From: JAAYBF01 sp963716445
GTDB taxonomy: Bacteria > Actinomycetota > Thermoleophilia > Solirubrobacterales > Thermoleophilaceae
Length of the DNA stretch: 64,000 bases
Assembly: GCA_963716445.1 (NCBI GenBank)
Contig: OY970313.1
Span: forward strand, 2,418,001 to 2,482,000
Direction of reading: 5' to 3'
Each line of letters starts with the position of its first letter. Within the stretch, counting starts at the first letter, position 1. Below, in pieces: positions 39,629 through 49,252 of this stretch. The notes beneath the pieces were generated by a model. It was not told where the DNA came from, ran no database searches, and saw nothing but the letters and a program-made list of their open reading frames with translations. A program made the position numbers and the translations under genes.

Positions 39629-40045
39629 CTACGAGCCGGTCTGGTAGGCGCGCAGCGCGAGCGTGAGGATCATTAGCGCCCCGATCGTCATGACGCCCAT
39701 CTCGGCGAGCGCGACGCGCCGCGCGATCGCCACCTGCTCGGCGCGGGCCAGGCCCTCGAGGTCGGCTATCCCGTCGAGCTCGCGCTGGGCGACGCCGACG
39801 CGCATCCCCTCGCTGACGAGCGTGATCAACAGCGGCGAGACGCCGTAGGCGGCGTGCAGCCCGTCGGGGGCCTCCATCCCGCGCGCGAGCAGCGTGAAGC
39901 CGAGGACGACCTGGACCACCACGGCCGCCTGGGCGACCCGCAGCAGGTACCAGAACCAGACCGACGGATCCTTGCGCAACCAGGCCACCGCGCCCCACGT
40001 GCCGGCGACCCCGTTGGAGGCCAGCACCGCGATCCCGACTGCCAT
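39629..40045 (-). CDS. Membrane protein divergent from nuo operon
   Basis: A 138-residue protein with about four TM segments (IAVLASNGVAGTWGAVAWL, FWYLLRVAQAAVVVQVVLGF, a short one near YGVSPLLITLV, and MGVMTIGALMILTLALRAYQ). An amphipathic cytoplasmic loop carries DLEGLARAEQVAIARRVA. It starts 68 bases from nuoA on the other strand and shares that promoter region. The family is common beside nuo genes in actinobacteria as far as I recall, but the role is unknown. Confidence 0.75.
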   Translation of the reverse strand: MAVGIAVLASNGVAGTWGAVAWLRKDPSVWFWYLLRVAQAAVVVQVVLGFTLLARGMEAPDGLHAAYGVSPLLITLVSEGMRVGVAQRELDGIADLEGLARAEQVAIARRVALAEMGVMTIGALMILTLALRAYQTGS

Positions 40046-40113
40046 GTGTATCTCGCTCAGCTAGCGCCCTTTCGCACTATGTAGCAACCCCGCACAAACC
40101 TCGTTATACATCC

Positions 40114-40476
40114 GTGCCCGTGCTGAAGAGCTACCTCCCCGCGCTCGTCTTCCTCGCCCTCGGGATCGGCGTCGGCGTCGCGTTCACGCTGCTCAACGGC
40201 CTGCTCGGCCCGCGACGCCCCAACAAGACCAAGAGCGAGCCCTACGAGTGCGGGCTGCCCTCCGACGTGCGCAAGAGCTTCCGCTTCGGGATCAGCTTCT
40301 ACCTGATCGCGATGCTGTTCATCCTCTTCGACATCGAGGTCGTGTTCCTCTATCCGATCGCCGTCCAGCTCGAGGCGATCGGGACGTTCGCGCTCGTCGA
40401 GACGATCGTCTTCGTGGCGCTGCTGCTGGTCGCGTTCGGCTACGTGTGGAGACGGGGAGCCCTCGAGTGGAAGTAG
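40114..40476 (+). CDS. nuoA: NADH-quinone oxidoreductase subunit A
   Basis: A 120-residue membrane protein with three TM helices. The family signature PYECGLPSD is in the first cytoplasmic loop and FDIEVVFLYP in the second. It is part of the membrane arm near the quinone site of complex I. GTG start at 40114. First gene of a 14-gene operon in canonical order A to N. Confidence 0.97.
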   Translation: MPVLKSYLPALVFLALGIGVGVAFTLLNGLLGPRRPNKTKSEPYECGLPSDVRKSFRFGISFYLIAMLFILFDIEVVFLYPIAVQLEAIGTFALVETIVFVALLLVAFGYVWRRGALEWK

Positions 40477-41117
40477 TCCGCACGAAGGTGTCCAAGCCCG
40501 GCGACGACTTCCGAGCCCGCCAGCTGGGAGCCAAGCAGATGCTGCGCGGCGACCTCGACGGGCGCGAGCTCGAGCGGTACGTCGAGGAGCGCGTGATGCT
40601 GACGACGCTCGAGAAGGCGCAGAACTGGGCGCGCAGCAACGCCTGCTGGCCGCTGGGCTTCGGCCTCGCCTGCTGCGCGATCGAGATGATCACGGTGATC
40701 GGCTCGCCGCGCAACGACATCTCGCGCTTCGGCGCAGAGGTCGTGCGGGCCTCTCCGCGCCAGGCCGACATGATCATCCTCTCGGGCCGCGTGTCGATCA
40801 AGATGGCCCCGGTCATCCGGCGCATCTACGACCAGATGCTCGAGCCGAAGTGGGTGATCGCGATGGGCGTCTGCTCCTCGAGCGCCGGCATGTTCAACAA
40901 CTACGCCGTCGTCCAGGGCGCCGACAAGTTCATGCCCGTCGACGTCTACATCCCGGGCTGCCCGCCGCGGCCGGAGGCGCTGATCTACGGGATCATGAAG
41001 CTGCAGGCCAAGATCGTCGACGATCCGTCGCTGGGCTGGCGCAAGCGCTACGGCGCCGAGGGGACCGAGGAGCCCGCCGTCCAGGTCGCCGGGGAGCCCG
41101 GAGACGACGTTGCCTGA
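40467..41117 (+). CDS. nuoB: NADH-quinone oxidoreductase subunit B
   Basis: A 216-residue subunit carrying the terminal Fe-S cluster N2 that reduces quinone. The cluster motif GLACCAIEM provides the tandem cysteines, with further ligands in GVCSSSAGMF and IPGCPPRPEAL. GTG start at 40467 inside the end of nuoA with GGGGAG before it. The N-terminal ~40 and C-terminal ~25 residues are lineage-specific extensions. Confidence 0.97.
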   Translation: MEVVRTKVSKPGDDFRARQLGAKQMLRGDLDGRELERYVEERVMLTTLEKAQNWARSNACWPLGFGLACCAIEMITVIGSPRNDISRFGAEVVRASPRQADMIILSGRVSIKMAPVIRRIYDQMLEPKWVIAMGVCSSSAGMFNNYAVVQGADKFMPVDVYIPGCPPRPEALIYGIMKLQAKIVDDPSLGWRKRYGAEGTEEPAVQVAGEPGDDVA

Positions 41118-41631
41118 CGCCGCCGGACTGGAGCTGGTCGCCCAACGCGTCCGCGGCGCCGTCGCCGACGACGCCGTGGTCGGCACCGCCTACGGCCACG
41201 AGCAGGCGATGCTCGAGGTCGCGCCCGCGCGCGTGCGCGAGGTGCTCGCCTACCTGCGCGACGAGGACGAGGAGCCCTACGAGTTCCTCGCCAGCCTCCA
41301 CGGCGTCGACTACCTGCCCGAGGAGCCGCGCCTCGGGATCCACTACCAGCTGCTCTCTCGCACACGCGTCGAGCGGCTCGGCGTCAAGACGCGCGTGACC
41401 GTCGAGGACCCCGTCGTCCCGAGCGTCGTCGGCGTCTTCCCGACCGCCGACTTCCATGAGCGCGAGGTCTTCGACATGTTCGGCGTCCTCTTCGACGGCC
41501 ATCCCGACCCGCGCCGGATCCTGATGCCCGAGGACTACGAGGGGCACCCGCAGCGGCGCGACTTCCCGGTTGGCGGCGAGCCGGTCCTCTTCACCTTCAA
41601 CGAGCACAAGCTGCCGCGCTGGTATGACTGA
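41110..41631 (+). CDS. nuoC: NADH-quinone oxidoreductase subunit C
   Basis: A 173-residue peripheral-arm subunit (30-kDa family). Signature HEREVFDMFGVLFDGHPDPR and RILMPEDYEGHPQRRDFPVG. TTG start overlapping nuoB by eight bases. Separate from nuoD, unlike the fused NuoCD of enterobacteria. Confidence 0.96.
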   Translation: MPDAAGLELVAQRVRGAVADDAVVGTAYGHEQAMLEVAPARVREVLAYLRDEDEEPYEFLASLHGVDYLPEEPRLGIHYQLLSRTRVERLGVKTRVTVEDPVVPSVVGVFPTADFHEREVFDMFGVLFDGHPDPRRILMPEDYEGHPQRRDFPVGGEPVLFTFNEHKLPRWYD

Positions 41632-42907
41632 GGAGCCGAGCGCCCCAGATCCGCTCGCGGCGCCGTATCGCGAGCGTGAGAGGTCGGTCACGATCGAGCG
41701 CGTCGGGCATGGCGCGGCGACCGCCGAGCAGCTCGAGCCCGAGACCGAGCTCTTCACGATCAACCTCGGGCCGCACCACCCGGCGACCCACGGCGTGCTG
41801 CGCCTGCTCTGCACGCTCGAGGGCGAGACGGTGATCGACGTCAAGCCGATCGTCGGCTACGTCCACACCGGCATCGAGAAGTCGATGGAGACCCAGCAGT
41901 ACTGGAAGGCGATCACGTTCGTCGAGCGGATGGACTACCTCGCCTACTACTTCAACGCCCAGGCGTTCTGCATGACGACCGAGCGGCTGCTCGACCTCGA
42001 GGTCCCGCGGCGCGCCGAGTACCTGCGCGTGATCCACCTCGAGCTGAACCGGATCGCCAGCCACCTCTTCTGGCTCGGGACCTCGGCGCTCGACATCGGG
42101 GCGATCACGATGATGTGGTGGGCGCTGCGCGAGCGCGACTACGTGCTCGACCTGTTCGAGATGTCGTCGGGCCAGCGGATGCACACGCGCTACATCCAGG
42201 TCGGCGGCGTGATCGACGACATACCGCCCGGCTGGGAGGCGAAGTGCCGCGAGTTCCTCGCGCTCTTCCCGGCGCGGATCGACCAGTACGAGGCGCTGCT
42301 CGACAAGAACGAGATCTGGCTGCAGCGCCTGAAGCACGTGGGCGTCGTGCCGCGCGAGCGGCTGCTCGAGCTCGGCGTCACCGGCCCGCTGCTGCGCGCG
42401 GCCGGCGACCCGTGGGACCTGCGCAAGGCGCAGCCGTACTCGTCCTACGACGACTTCGACTTCAAGATCCCGGTCGGCACGGTCGGCGACTGCTACGACC
42501 GCTATCGCGTCCGGATGGCCGAGATGCGCGAGTCCTGCCGGATCGTCGAGCAGGCGCTCGACGGCCTGCCCGAGGGGCCGTTCATCACCACCGACCGCAA
42601 GGTCGCGCTGCCGCCGCGCCACGAGCTGGCGACCTCGATGGAGGCGCTGATCCACCACTTCAAGCTCGTCACCGAGGGCTTCCGCGTCCCGGTGGGCGAG
42701 GCCTACTGCGCGATCGAGTCCCCGCGCGGAGAGCTCGGCTGCTACGTCTGCGCCGACGGATCGGCGAAGCCGGCGCGCGTCCACGTCCGCGACCCCAGCT
42801 TCGTGAACCTCCAGGCGCTCGCCGAGATGAGCGAGGGCGGCCTGCTCGCCGACATGATCGCCAACATCGCCATGCTCGACCCAATCCTCGGGGGGATCGA
42901 CCGATGA
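41624..42907 (+). CDS. nuoD: NADH-quinone oxidoreductase subunit D
   Basis: A 427-residue 49-kDa subunit that forms the quinone pocket with NuoB. It has INLGPHHPATHGVLRL with the quinone-site His, the family signature VGYVHTGIEKSMET, and SPRGELGCYV near the end. ATG 41624 overlaps nuoC by eight bases. A ~45-residue N-terminal extension precedes the conserved fold. Confidence 0.97.
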   Translation: MTEEPSAPDPLAAPYRERERSVTIERVGHGAATAEQLEPETELFTINLGPHHPATHGVLRLLCTLEGETVIDVKPIVGYVHTGIEKSMETQQYWKAITFVERMDYLAYYFNAQAFCMTTERLLDLEVPRRAEYLRVIHLELNRIASHLFWLGTSALDIGAITMMWWALRERDYVLDLFEMSSGQRMHTRYIQVGGVIDDIPPGWEAKCREFLALFPARIDQYEALLDKNEIWLQRLKHVGVVPRERLLELGVTGPLLRAAGDPWDLRKAQPYSSYDDFDFKIPVGTVGDCYDRYRVRMAEMRESCRIVEQALDGLPEGPFITTDRKVALPPRHELATSMEALIHHFKLVTEGFRVPVGEAYCAIESPRGELGCYVCADGSAKPARVHVRDPSFVNLQALAEMSEGGLLADMIANIAMLDPILGGIDR

Positions 42908-43689
42908 CCGCGGGAGGGGCGCAGCCGGATCGCGCCGCGGCAAGCCCGACGCGAGCCGACGGCCGGGGCGCCGAGGGCCCCCGGCAGGACCGCCGTCAGA
43001 CGCCGCTCGGCTGGGACGAGGCAGCCGACCTCGACCAGCCGCCGGCGCCGATTCCCGAACTCGCCGAGAGCGACGTGCCCGCCGAGCTGCGCGAGCGGGT
43101 CGAGGCGCTGATGAAGCGCTACCCCGACCGTCGCTCGGCGGCGCTGCCGGCGCTCGACGCGGCGCAGCGACTGCACGGCTGGTGCTCGCCGGAGGCGATC
43201 GGCCAGGTCGCCGCCGTGATGCGCGTCACGCCGGCCTACCTCTCCTCCGTCGCGACCTTCTACGACATGCTCAGGACCGAGCCGCTCGGCCGCCGCTACG
43301 TCTTCGTCTGCACCAGCGTCGCCTGCCACCTACGCAACGCCAAGGCGGTCCACGACGCGATCGCCGACGAGGCCCGCGAGCAGGGCCTCGACGACGTCGA
43401 CATCCGCGAGTTCGAGTGCCTCGGCGCCTGCGACATGGCGCCGATTGCGTCTGTCGACGGCCGCTACGTCGGCCCGCTCGACCCGTCCGACGCCGAGGAG
43501 ATCGTCGGCGCGCTCGCGAGCGGCCGCGAGGTGCTCCCCGGCCGCGGCCTCCCCGACCCCGCGTTCAAGCTGCCGTGGGCACAGGAAGCCGATTCGGGCG
43601 GAGCGCAGGCGGATCGCGAAGCACAGGACGATGCCGAATCTCGTCGGGCGCGATCCGGCGAGCACCGCACCGATGGATTCTCGGCGTGA
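42904..43689 (+). CDS. nuoE: NADH-quinone oxidoreductase subunit E
   Basis: A 261-residue thioredoxin-fold subunit carrying the 2Fe-2S cluster N1a: ligands in CTSVAC and ECLGACDMAP. The N-terminal ~50 residues (Ala/Arg-rich) and C-terminal ~40 residues are extra compared with typical ~165-residue NuoE and are probably disordered. It overlaps nuoD by four bases. Confidence 0.95.
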   Translation: MTAGGAQPDRAAASPTRADGRGAEGPRQDRRQTPLGWDEAADLDQPPAPIPELAESDVPAELRERVEALMKRYPDRRSAALPALDAAQRLHGWCSPEAIGQVAAVMRVTPAYLSSVATFYDMLRTEPLGRRYVFVCTSVACHLRNAKAVHDAIADEAREQGLDDVDIREFECLGACDMAPIASVDGRYVGPLDPSDAEEIVGALASGREVLPGRGLPDPAFKLPWAQEADSGGAQADREAQDDAESRRARSGEHRTDGFSA

Positions 43690-45032
43690 GCGAGACGCTC
43701 GAGACCAAGGTCCTCACGGCGAGCTTCGACACGCCGGACCTGCACCGGATCGACGTCTACGAGTCGACCGGCGGCTACCGATCGGCGCGCAAGGCCGTAC
43801 TCGAGATGACCCAGGACGAGGTGCTCGAGCAGCTCGAGTCGTCGGGCCTGCGCGGACGCGGCGGCGCCGGCTTCTCGATGGGCAAGAAGGCGAGCTTCAT
43901 CCCCAAGGGCGCGATGGACAAGTTCCTCTGCTGCAACGCCGACGAGTCGGAGCCCGGGACCTTCAAGGACCGGCTGCTGATGCAGCGCAACCCGCACATG
44001 CTGATCGAGGGGATCGTCATCGGCGCCGTCGCCGCCGGCGCGAACCGGGCGTTCATCTTCATCCGCGGCGAGTACTCGCTGCAGGCCGACATCCTCGACG
44101 TCGCCGTCGAGGAGGCCTACGGCAAGGGCTACCTCGGCGAGGGCGTCTTCGGCTCCGACGTCCAGGTCGAGCTGGTCGTCCACCGCGGCGAGGGCGCCTA
44201 CATCTGCGGCGAGGAGTCGGCGCTGCTCGACGCGCTCGAGGGCAAGCGTGGCAACCCGCGGCTGAAGCCGCCGTTCCCGGCCAACCAGGGCCTCTACCAG
44301 GGCCCGACGCTGATCAACAATGTCGAGACGCTCTGCAACACGCCGATCGTGATCGAGAAGGGCGCCGAGTGGTACCGCCAGTTCGGCGTCGGCAACTCGA
44401 CCGGCACGAAGCTGGTCTCGGTGTCCGGCAACGTCCAGCGGCCGGGCAACTACGAGGTCGAGCTCGGCGTCAGCGCGCGCCAGATCGTCTACGACCTCGC
44501 CGGCGGGCCGCTCCCCGGACGCGAGATCAAGTGCTGGTTCCCGGGCGGCTCGTCGGCGCCGGTGCTGCTGCCCGAGGACCTCGACCGCCCCTACACCTTC
44601 GAGTCGATGGCCGAGGCGGGCTCGATGCTCGGGTCCGGCGCGATCATCGTCGTCGACGACTCGGTCCCGATCGTCGGCGTCGCGCTGCGGCTGGCGGAGT
44701 TCTACCGCCACGAGTCCTGCGGCAAGTGCGTCCCCTGCCGCGAGGGCACGAACTGGACGGTGAAGATGCTCGAGCGCCTGGACCAGGGCATGGCGACGCC
44801 GATGGACGTCGACATCGTCGCCAACGTCCAGGAGAACATCATCGGCAACTGCCTCTGCGTGCTCGGCGACTCGATGGCGATGCCGATCGGATCGATGATC
44901 AAGCACTTCAGGCCCGAGTTCGAGTCGCACATCGAGGCCGCGCGCGAGCGCGCCGACCGCGCCGCGGCCGTCGGGGAGTTCTCGGCCGTCGAGCTGGCCG
45001 CGAGCGCCGAGTCGGGGCCCGGGGTCGGCTGA
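43686..45032 (+). CDS. nuoF: NADH-quinone oxidoreductase subunit F
   Basis: A 448-residue NADH-binding, FMN-binding subunit. Nucleotide motifs GLRGRGGAGFSMGKK and YICGEESALL; 4Fe-4S cluster N3 ligands in ESCGKCVPCREG and a later NCLC. GTG start overlapping the nuoE stop. It takes electrons from NADH into complex I. Confidence 0.97.
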   Translation: MSETLETKVLTASFDTPDLHRIDVYESTGGYRSARKAVLEMTQDEVLEQLESSGLRGRGGAGFSMGKKASFIPKGAMDKFLCCNADESEPGTFKDRLLMQRNPHMLIEGIVIGAVAAGANRAFIFIRGEYSLQADILDVAVEEAYGKGYLGEGVFGSDVQVELVVHRGEGAYICGEESALLDALEGKRGNPRLKPPFPANQGLYQGPTLINNVETLCNTPIVIEKGAEWYRQFGVGNSTGTKLVSVSGNVQRPGNYEVELGVSARQIVYDLAGGPLPGREIKCWFPGGSSAPVLLPEDLDRPYTFESMAEAGSMLGSGAIIVVDDSVPIVGVALRLAEFYRHESCGKCVPCREGTNWTVKMLERLDQGMATPMDVDIVANVQENIIGNCLCVLGDSMAMPIGSMIKHFRPEFESHIEAARERADRAAAVGEFSAVELAASAESGPGVG

Positions 45033-47704
45033 TGGCGCGCCCCGAGCCGAAGACGATCGTCTTCGAGATCGACGGCCGCGAGGTCGAGGCCGCCGAGGGC
45101 ACGATGCTCGTCGACGCCGCGCGCGTCGGCGACGTCGAGATCCCCTACTTCTGCTACGAGCCGAAGCTCGGGCCGCCGGTCGGCGCCTGCCGGATGTGCC
45201 TCGTCGAGATCGAGGGGATCCCGAAGCTCCAGACCTCCTGCTCGACGCCGGTCAAGGACGGCATGGTCGTCCACACGACGACCGACCGGGTCAAGGAGGC
45301 CCAGAACGCGATCGTCGAGTTCCTGCTGATCAACCACCCGCTCGACTGCCCGGTCTGCGACAAGGGCGGCGAGTGCCCGCTGCAGGACATCTCCTACGGC
45401 TGGGGCCCCGGCCGCTCGCGGATGATCGAGCCGAAGCGCCACTTCAAGAAGCCGCTCGAGGTATCGCCGCTGGTGGCGATCGATCGCGAGCGCTGCATCC
45501 TCTGCTATCGCTGCGTGCGCTTCTCCCAGGAGATCGCCGAGGACTACCAGCTCGTCTTCCTCGAGCGCGCCGACCACACCTACGTCGGCACCCACGACGG
45601 CCGGCCCTATGTCGCCCCGTTCAGCGGCAACATCGTCGAGCTCTGCCCCGTCGGCGCGCTGACCTCGACCGCCTACCGGTTCCGCGCGCGGCCGTGGGAG
45701 GTCGAGGAGGCCGGGTCGGTCTGCAACGGCTGCGCCAGCCAGTGCAACGTCCGCTACACGGTCCGCGACGACGACAAGGTCCTGCGCGTCCTGGCGCGCG
45801 ACAACGACGAGGTCGACGACGGCTGGATCTGCGACAAGGGCCGCTTCGACTACGAGTCCTTCCACTCGCCCGACAGGGTGCTCGCGCCGATGGTGCGCGA
45901 CGGCGGCTACCTGCGCGAGGTGTCGTGGGAGCGGGCGCTCGACGAGGCGGCGAAGGCGCTCGCCAGAGGTGGCGCGCGCACGGCCGCGCTCGCCGGCGGT
46001 GAGACGACCAACGAGGAGGGCTTCCTGCTCCAGCACCTGATGCGCCGGGGGCTGGGCTCGCCGCACCTCGACGCGCGTGCCGCCGGGGCGCTCGAGCCGG
46101 AGCAGGCGCGCGTCCTCGCACGGCCCGAGCTGAGCGCGCGCGTCTCGGACGTCGACTACGCCGACGCGGTGCTCGTCGTGGAGGTCGAGCCGGTCGACGA
46201 GGCGCCGGTGATCGACCTCCGCGTTCGCAAGGCCCGCCGCCGCAACGGCGCGCGGGTGATCGCCCTGACCAGCCGGCCGAGCGCCCTCGACGACCCGGGC
46301 GCGGCGCTCGGCGGCGAGCCGGGCGACCCGGCGGTGCGCTTCGCGCCCGGCGCCGCCGAGGCGGCGCTCGCCGCGCTCGCGGCGGCGCTCGACTCGCCGC
46401 GGACCCGCCGGGACGACGCGTTCGGCGCGGACGACGAGGCCGCGAGCGGCGGCGAGGGTGACACCGACCGTGGTCGGCGGATCGCCGAGCTGGCGGCGAA
46501 GGCGGGAGCCGACCCGGCGGCGATCGAGGCGGCCGCCGCGGTGCTCGCCGAGGCCGGCGACGTCGTCGTCCTCTGGGGCGAGCGGGCGACGTACGGCGAG
46601 CGCGGCGATCGTGCGATCGACGCCCTGCTGGCCGTCGCCGTGGCGCTCGGGATCGCCGAGAAGCCGGAGTCCGGCCTGCTCGAGATCCCGACGGGCGCCA
46701 ACGGCCGCGGGCTGCGCGAGGTCGGCGTCTCGCCGACGCTCGCGCCCGGGCTGGCCGACGCCGCCGAGCGCGGAATGGCGGCAGCGGAGATCGGGCGGGC
46801 GCTGGCGGCCGGGGACCTCTCGACGCTGCTGCTGCTGCACTCCAACCCGCTGCGCGACCTCCCGGACCGGGCGACGTGGCAGGCCGGACTGGCTCGCGCC
46901 GACGCCGTCGTGGCGGTAACGGGCTTCCTCACGCCGGAGCTCGAGCAGCACGCGACCGTGGTCTTCCCCGCCGAGTCGAACGCCGAGAAGGAGGGCACGC
47001 TCACACATCCGGACGGACGGCTGCAGCGCGTCCGGCAGGCGATCCCACACCTCGGCGACGTGCGCGCCGGGTGGCGCCTGCTGACCGACCTCTGCGAGCG
47101 CGTCGCCGCCCCGGCGGCGACAGCGGCCGCCGCCGCCAACGGCGCCGGCCCGATCGCCGCCGCGCCGGCGGTGACCGCCGCCGTGGCCGCCGCGGTGCCC
47201 TTCTACGCCGGCGTCACGCTCGACGAGATCGGCAGCCGCGGGGTGCGCTGGCAGGAGCGCGACGCGGCCTCGGCGCTCCCAGCCGCCGAGCCGCCGGCAA
47301 CCGCGCTCGAGACGCCGCCCGAGCCGCCGCCGGGGCTGCGGCTCGGCGCCGCGCCGGCGCTCTTCGCCTCGCCGGCCGTCGAGCACTCGCCGACGCTGCG
47401 GTTCCTGCTGCCGCGCCAGCGAGCGGAGCTTTCGCCCGCCGACGCGGAGCGGCTCGGCATCGCCTCCGGCGACGAGATCGAGCTGACCGCCGGCGGGCGG
47501 ACGCTGCGCACGACCGCCGCCTTGCGCGCCGCCGTCCAGCCCGGCAGCGTCTTCCTGCTCCAGGGCGTCGGCGCGGACGGCGAGCAGGGCGCGGGCGCGC
47601 TTGCCGACGGCGGACCGGCGACGGTCGAGGTCCGGCGTGTCGCGTCACCCGCCGTGGCCGCCGCGCAGACCGGGCCCGACGCGACCGACGGGGGGTCCGC
47701 GTGA
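45032..47704 (+). CDS. nuoG: NADH-quinone oxidoreductase subunit G
   Basis: An 890-residue subunit. N-terminal 2Fe-2S (CRMC with upstream and downstream Cys), His/Cys-ligated 4Fe-4S (NHPLDCPVCDKGGECPLQD), then the 4Fe-4S ligands CILCYRC...CPVGAL. An extra CNGCASQC...C set provides the N7 cluster seen in some bacteria. The remaining molybdopterin-oxidoreductase-like part is divergent, with Ala/Glu-rich insertions around 46,300-46,500 and 47,100-47,350. ATG overlaps nuoF by one base. Confidence 0.95.
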   Translation: MARPEPKTIVFEIDGREVEAAEGTMLVDAARVGDVEIPYFCYEPKLGPPVGACRMCLVEIEGIPKLQTSCSTPVKDGMVVHTTTDRVKEAQNAIVEFLLINHPLDCPVCDKGGECPLQDISYGWGPGRSRMIEPKRHFKKPLEVSPLVAIDRERCILCYRCVRFSQEIAEDYQLVFLERADHTYVGTHDGRPYVAPFSGNIVELCPVGALTSTAYRFRARPWEVEEAGSVCNGCASQCNVRYTVRDDDKVLRVLARDNDEVDDGWICDKGRFDYESFHSPDRVLAPMVRDGGYLREVSWERALDEAAKALARGGARTAALAGGETTNEEGFLLQHLMRRGLGSPHLDARAAGALEPEQARVLARPELSARVSDVDYADAVLVVEVEPVDEAPVIDLRVRKARRRNGARVIALTSRPSALDDPGAALGGEPGDPAVRFAPGAAEAALAALAAALDSPRTRRDDAFGADDEAASGGEGDTDRGRRIAELAAKAGADPAAIEAAAAVLAEAGDVVVLWGERATYGERGDRAIDALLAVAVALGIAEKPESGLLEIPTGANGRGLREVGVSPTLAPGLADAAERGMAAAEIGRALAAGDLSTLLLLHSNPLRDLPDRATWQAGLARADAVVAVTGFLTPELEQHATVVFPAESNAEKEGTLTHPDGRLQRVRQAIPHLGDVRAGWRLLTDLCERVAAPAATAAAAANGAGPIAAAPAVTAAVAAAVPFYAGVTLDEIGSRGVRWQERDAASALPAAEPPATALETPPEPPPGLRLGAAPALFASPAVEHSPTLRFLLPRQRAELSPADAERLGIASGDEIELTAGGRTLRTTAALRAAVQPGSVFLLQGVGADGEQGAGALADGGPATVEVRRVASPAVAAAQTGPDATDGGSA

Positions 47705-48696
47705 CCGTCGAGTCGACGCTCGTCCAGATCGTCAAGGCGATCGTGATCTTCGCCTTCATCCTCCAGGTGGTCCCGCTGATCCTGCTGCTCGAGCGCAAGC
47801 TGCTCGGCCGCTTCCAGTCCCGCTACGGGCCGAACCGGGTCGGCTTCCGCGGACTGCTGCAGCCGCTCGCCGACGTGCTCAAGCTGCTCTCGAAGGAGAG
47901 CTTCACCCCGGCCACGGCGGTGCCGTGGATGATGGCTATCGCGCCGGTGATCTCGATCGCCACGGCGGTCGCGACGCTGGCGATCATCCCGTTCGGCCCG
48001 CAGGGCGCCTGGGGCGGCGACCTCGGCCTCTACGGCATCGACGTCCCGATCGGGCTGCTCTACTTCTTCGCCTTCGGCTCGCTCGCCTTCTACGCGCTGG
48101 TGCTCGGCGGCTGGGCGTCCGGCTCGAAGTACTCATTCCTCGGCTCGATGCGCTCGGCGGCCCAGCTCGTCTCCTACGAGGTGGCGATCGGCCTGTCGCT
48201 CGTCGGCGTCGCGATGATGGCCGGCTCGCTGTCGTTCGTCGACATCGTCGAGGCGCAGGGCACCGACGGGCGCGGCATCTGGTTCGTCGTGCCGCAGCTC
48301 GCCGGCTTCCTGATCTTCATGGTCGCCGGCTTCGCCGAGACGGCGCGCGCGCCGTTCGACCTGCCGGAGGCCGACGCCGAGATCGTCGCCGGCTACAACA
48401 CCGAGTACGGCGGGATGCGCTTCGGCTCGTTCTTCATGGCCGAGTACATCGAGGTGATCGTGATCAGCGGCGTGGCGACCGCATGCTTCTTCGGCGGCTG
48501 GCACGGGCCGGGCCCGGAGGCGCTCGCGCCGCTCTGGGTGATCCTCAAGATGTTCGCCTTCGTCGTGCTGTTCATCTGGATCCGTGCGACCCTTCCGCGC
48601 CTGCGCTACGACCAGCTGATGTCGTTCGGCTGGAAGGTCCTGCTGCCGCTGGCGACCCTCAACGCCCTGGTGACCGCGATCGTCCTCGTGGTCTGA
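47701..48696 (+). CDS. nuoH: NADH-quinone oxidoreductase subunit H
   Basis: A 331-residue polytopic subunit linking the quinone chamber to the proton pumps. Signatures LLERKLLGRFQSRYGPNRVG and RAPFDLPEADAEIVAGYNTE. Eight or so TM segments. GTG start overlapping nuoG by four bases. Confidence 0.97.
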   Translation: MTVESTLVQIVKAIVIFAFILQVVPLILLLERKLLGRFQSRYGPNRVGFRGLLQPLADVLKLLSKESFTPATAVPWMMAIAPVISIATAVATLAIIPFGPQGAWGGDLGLYGIDVPIGLLYFFAFGSLAFYALVLGGWASGSKYSFLGSMRSAAQLVSYEVAIGLSLVGVAMMAGSLSFVDIVEAQGTDGRGIWFVVPQLAGFLIFMVAGFAETARAPFDLPEADAEIVAGYNTEYGGMRFGSFFMAEYIEVIVISGVATACFFGGWHGPGPEALAPLWVILKMFAFVVLFIWIRATLPRLRYDQLMSFGWKVLLPLATLNALVTAIVLVV

Positions 48697-48705
48697 GAGA
48701 GATAT

Positions 48706-49239
48706 ATGAGCTACGTCCCCGCAGACGATGTGATCGCCGTTCAGCGCGGGCCCGAGCCCGGCGGGCTCGGCGGCGCCTACCGGACCTTCGGCGCGACGCT
48801 GCGCGGCCTGCGCACGACGCTCGGCCGTGTCGCGGAGAAGCCGGTGACGATCGAGTACCCCGAGGAGAAGACGCCTGTCTACCCGCGCTTCCGCGGCCGC
48901 CACAAGCTGCACCGCTTCGAGGACACCGGGCTCGAGAAGTGCGTCGGCTGCTCGCTCTGCGTGGCGGCCTGCCCGGCCGAGTGCATCCGCGTCGTCGCGG
49001 ACGAGAACACGCCCGACAACCAGGTCTCGGGCGGCGAGCGCTACGCGGCCGTCTACGAGATCAACATGAGCCGCTGCATCTTCTGCGGCTACTGCGAGAT
49101 CGCCTGCCCGTTCGACGCGATCACGATGGGCAACGACTACGAGCTCGCCGACTACGAGCGCTCGGACCTGATCTTCACCAAGGAGATGCTGCTCGCCGAG
49201 CCGATCGAGCGCACGCCGCTGCGGCGCGAGGGCGAGTAG
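48706..49239 (+). CDS. nuoI: NADH-quinone oxidoreductase subunit I
   Basis: A 177-residue ferredoxin-like subunit with two 4Fe-4S motifs, CVGCSLCVAACP and CIFCGYCEIACP, forming clusters N6a and N6b that pass electrons to N2. It follows nuoH by nine bases. Confidence 0.97.
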   Translation: MSYVPADDVIAVQRGPEPGGLGGAYRTFGATLRGLRTTLGRVAEKPVTIEYPEEKTPVYPRFRGRHKLHRFEDTGLEKCVGCSLCVAACPAECIRVVADENTPDNQVSGGERYAAVYEINMSRCIFCGYCEIACPFDAITMGNDYELADYERSDLIFTKEMLLAEPIERTPLRREGE

Positions 49240-49252
49240 GAGGAACCGGCCC